Notes: a model not told the origin generated them from the sequence alone. A stretch of 64,000 nucleotides of DNA from Candidatus Heimdallarchaeota archaeon (GCA_030668875.1 DAOVER010000011.1:1-64000), one strand, 5' to 3'. Positions 26,897-35,785 are shown, counted from the stretch's first letter. Numbers and translations are program-made.

Positions 26897-27823
26897 CTAT
26901 TTTTGTAATTTCTGGATAGTTGGTTCAATTTTTAGTTTTTTCAGATAATCCTCATAGTCCTCTCTTGCCAACTCTCCTTTTTCTCCACTCAGTGCAACTA
27001 TACTTGCTTCAAGAACATTAGTACCAAATGAAACTCCACCTACTCTTGGGGTTGAGGTAATAATGTATTTGATGCCTATTTTCTTAAGTAATTCAACATC
27101 CTTTTCTCTTGTAGTATTTGTAATAATAATTTTTCCTTCCATATCTTCATGAGGCATGTTTCTATTGATAAATAGGAAGTCTCCAGCAATCCATTTTACT
27201 CTTTTGAAATATTTGATATATGTTGGTTTATGTACATCTTGTTTTTCTCCTGTTGGGTATACCCAACTGAAGGGTAATCTGCAAACTATTGGGAGGAGTA
27301 TTTTTGCTAAAGATTTTACTGAACTCATCCTGTGAAGAGCTACACCTAATTGGAATCCCCAAAGTAAATCACCAAATGTGATTAATTTTCTATCTTTACC
27401 AACAAATTCCCATGCACTTTCAGCCATATGCCATCTATCAACTGCACACATATTGAGAAGTGATCTATCCTCTTCTACTTCTTCAGGTAATTTATCCTCA
27501 ATATATTGCATAATCCTCCCTTCAAGAGTACTTTTCATTCCTCCTCCATCAACAATAGGCGATTTATGAACACCTTTAATGAGCTTTTTGAAGACATCAC
27601 GTATCTCATAGCGATTATTTTCTCTTCGAAGATACATATCTGTTCCACCAACACCAAAAGCATCCACTTTTCCATCATATTGAAGCATAAGTTCATTATA
27701 TTTTTTCATATCACCATTTGTACCTATTCTTTCAGCGATGATTGTCTCATTTCCCAGTTGATATTCTCGTTTGAAATCTCTTGTATCAGAACCCAAAGAT
27801 ATTGATATAACATGTTTAGTCAT
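26897..27823 (-). CDS. Conserved protein of the so-called quinate 5-dehydrogenase family, copy 2
   Basis: This is a paralogue of the protein at 12247-13149, with about the same length and shared blocks: HVISISLGSDTRD, VDRWHMAES, GDLLWGF, SWVYPTGEKQD, AGDFLFINR, IIITNTTREKD and STPRVGGVSFGTNVLEA. The catalytic function has not been shown to my knowledge. It heads a minus-strand unit with the nucleotidyltransferase 10 bases downstream and then PAP2. Its different context from copy 1 suggests the family acts with varied partners. Confidence 0.6.
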   Translation of the reverse strand: MTKHVISISLGSDTRDFKREYQLGNETIIAERIGTNGDMKKYNELMLQYDGKVDAFGVGGTDMYLRRENNRYEIRDVFKKLIKGVHKSPIVDGGGMKSTLEGRIMQYIEDKLPEEVEEDRSLLNMCAVDRWHMAESAWEFVGKDRKLITFGDLLWGFQLGVALHRMSSVKSLAKILLPIVCRLPFSWVYPTGEKQDVHKPTYIKYFKRVKWIAGDFLFINRNMPHEDMEGKIIITNTTREKDVELLKKIGIKYIITSTPRVGGVSFGTNVLEASIVALSGEKGELAREDYEDYLKKLKIEPTIQKLQK

Positions 27824-27929
27824 ATTGATTCACTAACATCTTACTAGAAAATTTACTTATTTATAAAACATTACGTGGAACCCTCTAAATTACTCTGTAA
27901 ATGATTACACTCAACTACCAAACAGAAAT

Positions 27930-27939
27930 CTTATATTTG
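27930..27939 (+). promoter_or_regulatory. TATA-like box
   Basis: CTTATATTTG lies about 25 bases upstream of the ATG at 27960 and suits a leaderless transcript. Confidence 0.4.
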
Positions 27940-27959
27940 CTTATTTTTGATGATATAAT

Positions 27960-28439
27960 ATGGATAAAGATGCCGTCATAATGCAATTACGTCAAATGAT
28001 CGAAATCAAAGAAAAAATTAGCGAGCTATTGATGAACGTAAATTGTTGTCCAGATAATTCTCTGCTTGAAGCACTCTTTCATGGAATGGCTCTAGATGCT
28101 CAGAAACATTCTGAAATATTCAAAGGTTTATTAGATAGAGCACAGGGTATGAATGAAGCGATTGAAGACGAGAGGAAGACAGAAATTCTAGCGTCTGTTA
28201 ACAAAGTATTAGAATTAGAATGGAATGTTAAAAATCAAACAAAAACTATTATTGATAGAGTTACTGATGAAAAAACAAAAAAGATACTTACAACAGTCTT
28301 AGGAGATATTCAGAGACATGAGGTTACTCTCAAAGATTTACAACATTTTAGTGAGGATATGTCCATAGATCAAGAGAGAATAATAGATAAGATATGGAAA
28401 TATTCCATTAAGTTTGATGATGATGAAGAGGAAGACTAA
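27960..28439 (+). CDS. Ferritin-like helical-bundle protein
   Basis: The 159-residue protein is all-helical with two repeats of a ferritin-like pattern. The first is HGMALDAQKHSEIFKGLL and the second VLGDIQRHEVTLKDL, each ending in the acidic-x-x-H arrangement typical of a diiron site. Some of the acidic ligands of a full diiron site are not evident, so iron binding is uncertain. It carries an acidic C-terminus (FDDDEEED). No relation to the following kinase-like gene is apparent. Confidence 0.45.
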   Translation: MDKDAVIMQLRQMIEIKEKISELLMNVNCCPDNSLLEALFHGMALDAQKHSEIFKGLLDRAQGMNEAIEDERKTEILASVNKVLELEWNVKNQTKTIIDRVTDEKTKKILTTVLGDIQRHEVTLKDLQHFSEDMSIDQERIIDKIWKYSIKFDDDEEED

Positions 28440-28540
28440 ACAAAACAACATTTTTCTTTGAATCAAACATATTATTCGGAAAATCACTCTGTTTGTTTAC
28501 TCATACAAATATCAGAAATAGTTAAAAAGAGAATAGATGA

Positions 28541-29575
28541 TTGTTCATTATATTCGGTGATTATTTGAATAAATCCCCCATTATAGAAGAGATAGCAAAA
28601 AGACTAAAATGCTCTGCAGATGATGTAAAACTCAGAAAAAATTTAACTGGGACATCTACGGCAAACGTATCCGAGATAACTTGGGGGAAGGAGAAACAGG
28701 TTGGGATTTTAAAGCAAAACACAACAAAAGTAGAGTGGTTATTTTATTCCAAAATAGCTTCAGAATTTGATGTACCGGCTCCAGCTCCTATAGCCTTTTC
28801 TGAATTAAGTGATATGCCCTGGATCTTGATTGAAAAGATCCCTCGTGGTGTTCATCCTAGAAAATGGGATAAGGAACACATAGAGAAAGCTATCAAAGTG
28901 TTAGCAGGTTTCCATGCTCAATTTCATAACAAAGAAAATGAGAAACTATTTGATAATTTTCGTAAGAAAACAACAAAGGAATGGGACACAACTAAAAAAA
29001 GACTGCTAGAAAACCTCAAACGAGCTTCAAAAATAGCTGAAAACTACAAGGGAAAGTATCCCATACTGAAATCTGAATTCGATTATGTCAAGAGGAAACT
29101 GAAATCAAAAAATTATCTTGATGATCTGCTTGCAGGTGGAACATCTTTATTACATGGTGATGTGTGGATTTACAATTTCATGAATGTGCCTAATTGTTCT
29201 TGTCTTCTAGATTGGCAAGAATGTTTCTTTGGTCCTCCCGCATGGGAGTTCCTCTACTTCTATGATCTTATCCCTCTTCTAATAGATGGTATCAAAGTAA
29301 GCACAAGAGTTAACCCATTTACATTTGATGAATTACTAAAAATTTATCATTCTGAGTTCAAGAAACAAGGAGGAAAGATAACTCTTACAAAATTCAAACA
29401 ATCACTTAAAGCTGCGGTATCCTTTCAAATAGCTTATTTCTGGGCAAAGATACTCAAACCAGATGTGATCCATTTGCATGGAGGAAGGTACTTCATTGTA
29501 AGAACATTACGTCTCTTACCTTCACGAAAAGTTATGCGTGAACATTTCAGGAAACTTCTGGAACTAAGTAAGTAA
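28541..29575 (+). CDS. APH-like phosphotransferase
   Basis: The sequence has the aminoglycoside/choline-kinase-like fold: an N-lobe with a Lys-bearing strand (QVGILKQN), then LLHGDVWIYNFMN, the HGD-x-x-x-x-N catalytic loop, and CLLDWQECFFGPPAWEFLYF with the metal-binding Asp. Members phosphorylate small hydroxyl substrates such as choline, homoserine or drugs. There is no reason to infer drug resistance. The only in-frame start before the fold is TTG at 28541; the next ATG is far inside. The gene stands between AT-rich gaps. Confidence 0.75.
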   Translation: MFIIFGDYLNKSPIIEEIAKRLKCSADDVKLRKNLTGTSTANVSEITWGKEKQVGILKQNTTKVEWLFYSKIASEFDVPAPAPIAFSELSDMPWILIEKIPRGVHPRKWDKEHIEKAIKVLAGFHAQFHNKENEKLFDNFRKKTTKEWDTTKKRLLENLKRASKIAENYKGKYPILKSEFDYVKRKLKSKNYLDDLLAGGTSLLHGDVWIYNFMNVPNCSCLLDWQECFFGPPAWEFLYFYDLIPLLIDGIKVSTRVNPFTFDELLKIYHSEFKKQGGKITLTKFKQSLKAAVSFQIAYFWAKILKPDVIHLHGGRYFIVRTLRLLPSRKVMREHFRKLLELSK

Positions 29576-29646
29576 ACATTCTAATAGATACGATAATAAT
29601 AGATACGATAACACTTTTATGCTATTCTTTTTTCTTTCTCGCAATC

Positions 29647-30726
29647 ATGAGTGAATATATGGATATAGAAATACAGTTAGCTACTGAAGAACAAAAGAAA
29701 CAGAAACCCGCAGATTCAGAACTAGTTTTTGGAAAAACATTTACAGATTATCTGTTTGAAGTAGAGTATGAGAACGAAAAATGGGGAACTCCTAAAATTG
29801 TCCCATATCATCCTTTTACTCTAGATCCTGCAACAACTGTCTTGCACTATGCACAAGAAATTTTTGAGGGAATGAAAGCCTTCCGCCATCCAGATGGCTC
29901 TGTTCATCTTTTCAAACCTTATAAAAATGCAGAGAGGTTTAATAAATCTGCAGAACGAATGAGTATGCCAACAGTAAACAAAGATTTATTCGTAAAAGCT
30001 ATTATTGAACTGGTTAGACTAGAAAATGAATGGGTTCCAAAATCACCTGGAACGACATTATACGTTAGACCAACAATGATTGCAACTGAAGTAGCATTGG
30101 GAGTTCATCCTAGTGACAAATATCTTTTTTACATCATTTTATCGCCAGTAGGTCCTTACTTCACAACAGGATTCAAACCTACAAAGGTTTATGTTGCAAG
30201 CACACATATCAGAGCTGCACCAGGTGGTACTGGAGAAGCTAAAACTGGTGGAAACTACTCTCCTACTCTCTTGTCACAACAAAAAGCTAAATCACTAGGT
30301 TATCCTCAAGTCTTATGGTTAGACGCCATTGAAAGAAGATATATCGAAGAAGCAGGAGCTATGAACATAATGTTCGTAATCGACGGAGAAATTTACACAC
30401 CTCCTCTTGATGGTACTATTCTTCGTGGAATTACAAGAGCATCAGTACTCGAATTAGCTCAAGATTTGGGATATACTATACATGAAGAACCTATTGAAAT
30501 ATTTAATCTTATTGAGAAAATACAAAATGGCTCTTGTAGTGAAATATTTTGTGTTGGAACAGCTGCTTCTATAACTCCTTTAGGAGAAATATTTTACAAA
30601 GGTGAATCTCACATAGTTAATGGTTATGAGGTTGGGAAAATCACAAAACATCTCTATGATGAGTTAGTAGGCATTCAATTTGGTAAAATTCCTGATAGGT
30701 TCAATTGGATGTATAAAGTATATTGA
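29647..30726 (+). CDS. ilvE: Branched-chain amino-acid aminotransferase
   Basis: The sequence matches type IV PLP aminotransferases: FEGMKAFRHPDGSVHLFKP early, RPTMIATE, then EAKTGGNYSPTLL with the PLP Lys near residue 199 and the EEAGAMNIMFVIDG segment. The length of 359 residues fits BCAT. It transfers the amino group between Val, Leu or Ile and 2-oxoglutarate. No other leucine or valine pathway gene is nearby. The next gene starts about 40 bases after the stop, so cotranscription is possible. Confidence 0.93.
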   Translation: MSEYMDIEIQLATEEQKKQKPADSELVFGKTFTDYLFEVEYENEKWGTPKIVPYHPFTLDPATTVLHYAQEIFEGMKAFRHPDGSVHLFKPYKNAERFNKSAERMSMPTVNKDLFVKAIIELVRLENEWVPKSPGTTLYVRPTMIATEVALGVHPSDKYLFYIILSPVGPYFTTGFKPTKVYVASTHIRAAPGGTGEAKTGGNYSPTLLSQQKAKSLGYPQVLWLDAIERRYIEEAGAMNIMFVIDGEIYTPPLDGTILRGITRASVLELAQDLGYTIHEEPIEIFNLIEKIQNGSCSEIFCVGTAASITPLGEIFYKGESHIVNGYEVGKITKHLYDELVGIQFGKIPDRFNWMYKVY

Positions 30727-30769
30727 ATTAAGGAAAAAGTTCTTAATTCTCCCCTTTTCTTACTTTTTA

Positions 30770-31105
30770 ATGAGTTCTATAGATTCCTTAACCACAAAGA
30801 TAATCGAATTTAGAGATGCTAGAAAATGGAAAAAGTTTCACACACCAAGAAATCTAGCTCTTTCATTAGTAATTGAGACAGGAGAGCTTTTCGAAATTAT
30901 GCAATGGAAAGAAGATCACGAGATTCTATCTGATCTCAATCGATTAAAACCACAGCTCGAAGATGAAATAGCAGATATAGCAATTTATCTTTTCTTACTA
31001 GCACATGAATTTGGTATAAATTTAGCTGATGCAATACCACAGAAGATAGTAAAAAACTGTAAGAAATATCCTCTAGAAGAAAAAGCTAAATTTGAAGAAG
31101 ATTAA
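30770..31105 (+). CDS. MazG-like nucleotide pyrophosphohydrolase, dCTPase type
   Basis: The helical protein holds SLVIETGELFEIMQWKE with the first E-x-x-E pair and LEDEIADIAIYLFLLAHE with the E-x-x-D metal pair, as in RS21-C6/DCTPP1-type MazG-like enzymes. They hydrolyse non-canonical or excess dNTPs (dCTP in eukaryotes) to dNMP and diphosphate. The start is the ATG of MSSIDSLTTK, giving 111 residues and matching the family; the long N-terminus in the ORF track overlaps ilvE out of frame and is not plausible. Confidence 0.85.
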   Translation: MSSIDSLTTKIIEFRDARKWKKFHTPRNLALSLVIETGELFEIMQWKEDHEILSDLNRLKPQLEDEIADIAIYLFLLAHEFGINLADAIPQKIVKNCKKYPLEEKAKFEED

Positions 31106-31109
31106 TATC

Positions 31110-31817
31110 CTAGCGGATTAAGGCACCCCATCTTTTTGTGAGAACGTATGTTCTTATTCTTCCATTGGCATCATATTTCACATCAAAAAACTTTAACTCA
31201 GTTTTGTTTGCAAGTTTCTCAAAGTTCCTTAAAGGTTTTTTAGTTCTACGTTTGAAGACTTTTGCATTAATTAGATTAATAAATCCTCTAATCAAGGAAA
31301 TAGGGTACAATAAAAGTGACTTTGGAAAATATTCTCCGACTATTATAAGTTGTCCTTCTTTAGCCATTAGTCTTTTACATTCATTTAACAACTCTAGTTT
31401 TTGACTTTTTGTAAGTTTTTCAAGAGCAAATATTAAAATTATATTGAGGTTATATCTTGAAAGTGCACTCATTTTACTTAACGAAAATGGCTTCAGGTCC
31501 ATCTTTTCGAGAATTTTCTCATCATTAACTTCAGATTTTGGGCTTACATAAGATGAAGTCATTTCCCTCGCAATTACAGAGATATCTTGGTTTGCTATTT
31601 CCTCACTGAATTTCCCTATTTTTTCTCCTATTACAATTGTTGGACCATTTTTGAGCTTTTCAAATATCCATTCATGGATTTCAGGAAGAAAAAGCTCCAA
31701 ATTTACAGTTTTTTTCAATTTTGTTGTAACAGATTTGATTGCAGAAATGCTTTCATCTGGTTGGTCTTCTTCTTTCTTCTCTACTTGTGGAATATCTGGA
31801 ACTTCAACATCGGACAT
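31110..31817 (-). CDS. Degenerate SAM-methyltransferase-like protein
   Basis: After a polar 50-residue N-terminus the sequence follows a class I methyltransferase outline: a motif I position with TIVIGEKIGKFSEEI, a strand NLNIILIFALEKLTKSQK and a motif like LLNECKRLMAKEGQLIIVGE in the place of the conserved helix-strand. The Gly-rich G-x-G-x-G loop is lost, so SAM binding is doubtful. The N-terminal helix may dock the upstream partner, whose stop lies within a few bases of this start. AAAGTGAT before ATG 31817 is the ribosome site, so the GTG at 31826 was rejected. Confidence 0.5.
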   Translation of the reverse strand: MSDVEVPDIPQVEKKEEDQPDESISAIKSVTTKLKKTVNLELFLPEIHEWIFEKLKNGPTIVIGEKIGKFSEEIANQDISVIAREMTSSYVSPKSEVNDEKILEKMDLKPFSLSKMSALSRYNLNIILIFALEKLTKSQKLELLNECKRLMAKEGQLIIVGEYFPKSLLLYPISLIRGFINLINAKVFKRRTKKPLRNFEKLANKTELKFFDVKYDANGRIRTYVLTKRWGALIR

Positions 31818-31822
31818 TGTTA

Positions 31823-32503
31823 TCACTTTTGGATCTTTAATTGCCAGTCATAAATAGCTTCGACAATATCAGCTTTGTTCGGTAAATCTTCTTGATTTGT
31901 TTTCTTAAGCAACTTGCAGAATTTGTCTATTTCATAGAAAACCGAGCCTGATATGCCTATATTCATAAGATTATCCTTAGTTTTTTGCAAAACATCTATT
32001 ATGTCCTTTGCATTCTCTAAGTTTATTCTTGAGATTGTTCCTACCATCTCTTTTAGTTTGGTTAGTTCTTCTTCTGGATTCAAACTTACAGTGACATTTG
32101 TTGAAAATCCTTGTTCAATAACTTCTAAAACTTTCTTTTCTCCTTCTTCCAGAGATCCAACAACATTATTTGAGTAATAATAATTTACTAATCTAACGGC
32201 TAACTGGCTTAATCCTTGTTCAAGATCTTTTTCATCTAAATCAGGGATATTATGTAATAAGCCCATTCTTATCAGAATAAGGTCTCTATTCTTCTTTGCA
32301 TATATCATTTCTTGTTCTGTAAGTTCTTTAATTTCAAAAAGACGCTTAACCAAAGAGGAGAATTTATCGAGATCCATGTGTAAAATGTCGTCACGTGTGA
32401 GAAAAGGCTTAATTTTTTCTATTGTAAGTTTCCAAAGAGGGTCTTTTTCTTCCTCTTTCTCATCCTCAAAAACGTCTATCTCTTCACTGTTACTATTATC
32501 CAT
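31823..32503 (-). CDS. Hypothetical helical protein, partner of methyltransferase-like gene
   Basis: A 226-residue, acidic-N-terminus protein predicted to be almost all helical. I do not recognise the family. Its stop codon overlaps the ribosome site of the methyltransferase-like gene, so the pair is translationally coupled and likely forms a complex. It is divergent from the gelsolin-like gene across about 100 bases, so shared regulation with it is possible but unproven. Confidence 0.6.
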   Translation of the reverse strand: MDNSNSEEIDVFEDEKEEEKDPLWKLTIEKIKPFLTRDDILHMDLDKFSSLVKRLFEIKELTEQEMIYAKKNRDLILIRMGLLHNIPDLDEKDLEQGLSQLAVRLVNYYYSNNVVGSLEEGEKKVLEVIEQGFSTNVTVSLNPEEELTKLKEMVGTISRINLENAKDIIDVLQKTKDNLMNIGISGSVFYEIDKFCKLLKKTNQEDLPNKADIVEAIYDWQLKIQK

Positions 32504-32602
32504 AGGGAGAATATATTCAAAAACATATTAAAGTTTTGCGAGATTTCCAATAATCAATAAGAATAACATAAATTTTTTAATCTAATTGTACTATCCTATC
32601 CT

Positions 32603-33217
32603 ATGAATGTTTATCAAGTTGTTAGAAAAAGATTGAAACAAGTTAAAGAACCTTACAAATTTCTTAACGGTGACGTTTATCTTGTCGTAACACCATTACA
32701 TATTTGGATATGGTTAGGATCAAAATCATTCTGTGATGATAAAGCAGTTGGAGCATGGACAGCGAAGGTAATTGAAGAAGAAAACAAAGATATTGAAATA
32801 GATACAGTGATGGAAGGCGATGAACCTCAAGAATTCAAAGATCTTATCACAATCGAAGTTGTAGAAGGAGACACTCCTGGTTTTCTAAAACACTTTGAAA
32901 AGAAAGTAGATATAGATTACAAATTGCTAAAAATCCAACAAGATTCTGATGGTTTGATCAAAACTTCAGAAGTCTCCATAAAGAAGAAATCCTTCAAATC
33001 AGGAGATAGTTTTGTTTTAGACGCCTGGGATGAGCTTTATGTTTGGATAGGCAAGAAATCACAAGTTAAAGAAAAGTATGAAGCAGGTAGAATTTCAAGA
33101 GCACTTGATGTTGAAAGGAAACGTACTCCTGTTATCTACACGATGGATGAAGGTCAAGAACCAAAAGGTTTCTGGGATATTGTCGAAAGGATCCAAAAAG
33201 AAGATCCAAAACAGTAA
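32603..33217 (+). CDS. Two-domain gelsolin-like protein
   Basis: Two gelsolin-type domains are visible. Domain 2 (about 120-200) shows FKSGDSFVLDAWDELYVWIG, a KEKYEAGRISRAL helix and YTMDEGQEPKGFWDIV, the classic order of strand, G-D turn, W-G-K loop, helix and EGxExxxF motif. Domain 1 (about 15-90) has FLNGDVYLVVTPLHIWIWLG and TVMEGDEPQEFKDLI. In eukaryotes and Asgard archaea such proteins bind or sever actin filaments, often under Ca2+ control. The two-domain size matches known Asgard gelsolins. No signal peptide; cytosolic. The neighbours are novel and may be part of the same module. Confidence 0.85.
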   Translation: MNVYQVVRKRLKQVKEPYKFLNGDVYLVVTPLHIWIWLGSKSFCDDKAVGAWTAKVIEEENKDIEIDTVMEGDEPQEFKDLITIEVVEGDTPGFLKHFEKKVDIDYKLLKIQQDSDGLIKTSEVSIKKKSFKSGDSFVLDAWDELYVWIGKKSQVKEKYEAGRISRALDVERKRTPVIYTMDEGQEPKGFWDIVERIQKEDPKQ

Positions 33218-33224
33218 TTTCATC

Positions 33225-33243
33225 CTTTCTCTTTTTATTTTTA
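33225..33243 (+). terminator. Poly-T terminator
   Basis: CTTTCTCTTTTTATTTTTAT follows the gelsolin stop and is a plausible intrinsic terminator. Confidence 0.4.
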
Positions 33244-33294
33244 TGTATTTCGAACGCGAAAGATTAAAATACTTTGAATTGTTTTTTCTGGAGT

Positions 33295-33930
33295 ATGTCT
33301 TTTGAAGATAAAACTCCTGAATCATCAAAAGTAGAAACTTTTGAATCTCTAACAAGAGACCAACAACTCCTTCTATATACCATAGACTACTTAACAAAGT
33401 GGATGGTAAGTGATGAACACTTCGTGAGAAATGAAGGAGACAAAGTTTGGATTAAAGAGCTACCATTGTGGGCTATTATGTACTATCAAATCACTCACGG
33501 ATCATATGAGACTTATGATTACGCCCCTATACCAATTCAATTCTTTGGGAGAAGCAGTTTTACTGTAAATCTTTCATATGAAGGTGTTGATGATGTTGAA
33601 GATTTACGTGAATTAGATGTCCTAGAAAAGATTCGTCTCAGTACATCTCAACACGGTTTTGTTACTGCTTATAGGATTACAGAAATAGGGGACAAATATC
33701 TATTAAAAATTCCTAAGGATGTCATAGATGAAGTTGAAAAACTCTTTTTCTGTGAAAGTTGTCAAAAACGAATGCATTTCTACATGAATATGGGTGATAA
33801 TCCATCAGTTTTAATGGATTGCCCTGATTGTGATGAATCTGATGTTCATTTAGATTTTCTTGAGAGTGAAGATGTAAGTTATGTGTCAAAACCTTACTTT
33901 TTGAAAATAAGTGATATGCTGAAAAGGTGA
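33295..33930 (+). CDS. Winged-helix/zinc-ribbon-like protein
   Basis: The 211-residue protein has a central segment resembling a wing (HGFVTAYRITEIGDKYLL) and a C-terminal metal site made of CESCQKR and DCPDCDES, two CxxC-type pairs 20 or so residues apart. This suggests a zinc ribbon. The N-terminal helices could be DNA- or protein-binding. The start ATG 33295 (MSFEDKT) is chosen instead of the upstream ATG at 33274. AAAGGTGA near its end is the ribosome site of the next gene, so the two are cotranscribed. The function is unknown. Confidence 0.55.
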   Translation: MSFEDKTPESSKVETFESLTRDQQLLLYTIDYLTKWMVSDEHFVRNEGDKVWIKELPLWAIMYYQITHGSYETYDYAPIPIQFFGRSSFTVNLSYEGVDDVEDLRELDVLEKIRLSTSQHGFVTAYRITEIGDKYLLKIPKDVIDEVEKLFFCESCQKRMHFYMNMGDNPSVLMDCPDCDESDVHLDFLESEDVSYVSKPYFLKISDMLKR

Positions 33931-33934
33931 TTAT

Positions 33935-35713
33935 ATGAGTGATGATAATGATTTAGCAGGAAACATAAAAGATGAATTAACAGAAGTTATCCATATTAAA
34001 GATCCCAAAATCTTTGTTATAGAATGGCTTCCTTTTGACTCTAATCAACTAAGAGAGCTTAACAAAAAAATGGACATTGAAAAAGGAGCACATAAAACTC
34101 TCCTTACAGGTTTAATTGATAAGCAACCAAATGTACCAATTTTTCAATCAAAAGGTGCTCATACAAAAGTATTCGTTGAGGATTATGAACTTGATAGTTT
34201 TGTTAATCTTCAAGCAATTATCGATTTACCTGAAGAAGAAGGTATAGCGCAAGTTGAAGAAATGGCTATTTTTGTCTCAAGAGATGGTTTCATCATTTAT
34301 TCATTAGAGTTGGCTGAAATTGAAAATCTGAATACCTACATGTCAATAGATAAAATAACTCGAGTTGTTGCAGATTTATGTCAAGATAGTTCTGTAGTGA
34401 TTGATAGTCTTTTGACTGAATTCCAAAGGAATTTTATCGAAATTATTTTTGGAGATCCTATCCATCGTCCAAAAACTATCTGTTATGTTGGTGATGATAT
34501 TAAAATCCGACATGAAGACATAAAAGATTACTATGATGGGGAGGAATTTGAGATTGAACTAAGCCAACTATTGGGTGAAGGACATGAACCTTTCCAAGTG
34601 GGTAATAATCTCTTCTTTAAAGGTTCAAGAGGAACATGTGCTATTGTAGATAAGTTTGATAAGGAAACAGAATACCAAATAGTTTTCTGGGGTATTCAGC
34701 ATGCAATGAACAATTTTGTAGATAATTTCATGTCTAGAATTTGGGAATTATATGATCAAACCAAGCAAGTGAAAAAAATCGTTGATGAAGCTGTTGCAGG
34801 CAATACTGATGCTTTAAATACCGTTACAGAAGAAATTACGGTAATTACTAGTACAATTAGTCTAGTTGGACAGATTAAAGAATTTCTTAAAGATTCTAGT
34901 AAAGATTTGTTAGAAATCTATGGAAAAAATGAAAAATGTAATCTTGATGGTTTCTATGAGGTTGAAAATTCCTTAAAATCTTCACAAAGAAGAATTCTCG
35001 AATCTGAAAAAATCATTTCTGGCTTATTAACAGAGCTTGATGGGTTACGAAATTACGTAGCAACTCTTTCAGAATTACAAATGAGAAAGATGTCTAAAGT
35101 AATGACAAAAAACACAAAAAGTATGAATGAAGTACTTCAAGCAAATACTAGAACAAGTGAAGCAATCGATATGATTGAATTGATTTTGGCAGGTAGTATC
35201 ATCTTAGAGATTTTTGCTTTTGCGGTGGGTGAAATTACGACTGAGCAGACATTCTTTGGTTCAATATTAGGGGGAGAAGGTTTTGGGAAGGATCAGTGGA
35301 TCACTCTAGCACTTTTAGTGATTAGTGTTTTCGCTTGGATAACTATAGTTATTCTATTAAGAAGAAGCAAGAAGAAAATGGAGATAGAAGCTTTGCAAGA
35401 TTTCTTTGTAACACTGTCTGTGAATAGAAAAATAGATACGGCTAAAATGGAAGAATATATCTCAGTAAGAACTGTTCAAATAAAAAATGTGGAAAATGAT
35501 AAGGACAATACAATCATCTCATATGTGTGGGATGGTAAAGATGATCCAAATCTGCTAGGAAAAGAAATAGAGAAAGTAAGTCTGAGTTATAACGCGACTA
35601 ACTGTTTATTACTCTCTATAGAAATTGAAACATCTGTGCTAGATATTCCACAGGATGAGCTTCTGGGTTATTTAATGGAAGATCTTGAAGCAAAGGAGAT
35701 ATTTATTAAATAA
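33935..35713 (+). CDS. Coiled-coil protein with two C-terminal membrane helices
   Basis: The 592-residue protein has a soluble N-terminal region of about 350 residues, a long helical stretch (ESEKIISGLLTELDGLRNYV ... MTKNTKSMNEVLQANTR) and two membrane helices near 415-435 and 455-478, followed by a 110-residue cytosolic tail. The long helix leading into two close membrane spans is reminiscent of CorA and RMND1/DUF155-like proteins, but the GMN signature of CorA is absent. I cannot name the family. AAAGGTGA four bases ahead couples it to the preceding zinc-ribbon gene. It may be part of a membrane-associated complex. Confidence 0.5.
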   Translation: MSDDNDLAGNIKDELTEVIHIKDPKIFVIEWLPFDSNQLRELNKKMDIEKGAHKTLLTGLIDKQPNVPIFQSKGAHTKVFVEDYELDSFVNLQAIIDLPEEEGIAQVEEMAIFVSRDGFIIYSLELAEIENLNTYMSIDKITRVVADLCQDSSVVIDSLLTEFQRNFIEIIFGDPIHRPKTICYVGDDIKIRHEDIKDYYDGEEFEIELSQLLGEGHEPFQVGNNLFFKGSRGTCAIVDKFDKETEYQIVFWGIQHAMNNFVDNFMSRIWELYDQTKQVKKIVDEAVAGNTDALNTVTEEITVITSTISLVGQIKEFLKDSSKDLLEIYGKNEKCNLDGFYEVENSLKSSQRRILESEKIISGLLTELDGLRNYVATLSELQMRKMSKVMTKNTKSMNEVLQANTRTSEAIDMIELILAGSIILEIFAFAVGEITTEQTFFGSILGGEGFGKDQWITLALLVISVFAWITIVILLRRSKKKMEIEALQDFFVTLSVNRKIDTAKMEEYISVRTVQIKNVENDKDNTIISYVWDGKDDPNLLGKEIEKVSLSYNATNCLLLSIEIETSVLDIPQDELLGYLMEDLEAKEIFIK

Positions 35714-35722
35714 CTTGTAACC

Positions 35723-35744
35723 TCTTTTCTTCTCTTTTTTCATT
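35723..35744 (+). terminator. Poly-T terminator
   Basis: TCTTTTCTTCTCTTTTTTCATTT follows the stop codon of the coiled-coil membrane protein. Confidence 0.4.
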
Positions 35745-35785
35745 TAGATAGTTTTAATTACTACTTCTTAAATTATGATGATGAT

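Noticed and set aside
28541-29575. Aminoglycoside-resistance kinase
   Set aside because: The fold matches APH/choline-kinase-like enzymes, but archaeal relatives phosphorylate many small molecules and there is no resistance context.
30680-30769. Upstream extension of the MazG-like ORF
   Set aside because: The extension overlaps ilvE out of frame and does not fit the MazG-like family; ATG at 30770 gives the family length.
31587-31857. Two plus-strand ORFs of 88 and 68 residues
   Set aside because: They are antisense to the degenerate methyltransferase-like gene, have no ribosome site and are rich in Phe/Cys/Tyr as expected of shadow frames.
33095-33397. 100-residue minus-strand ORF
   Set aside because: It overlaps the gelsolin-like gene and the next gene on the other strand and shows no family match.
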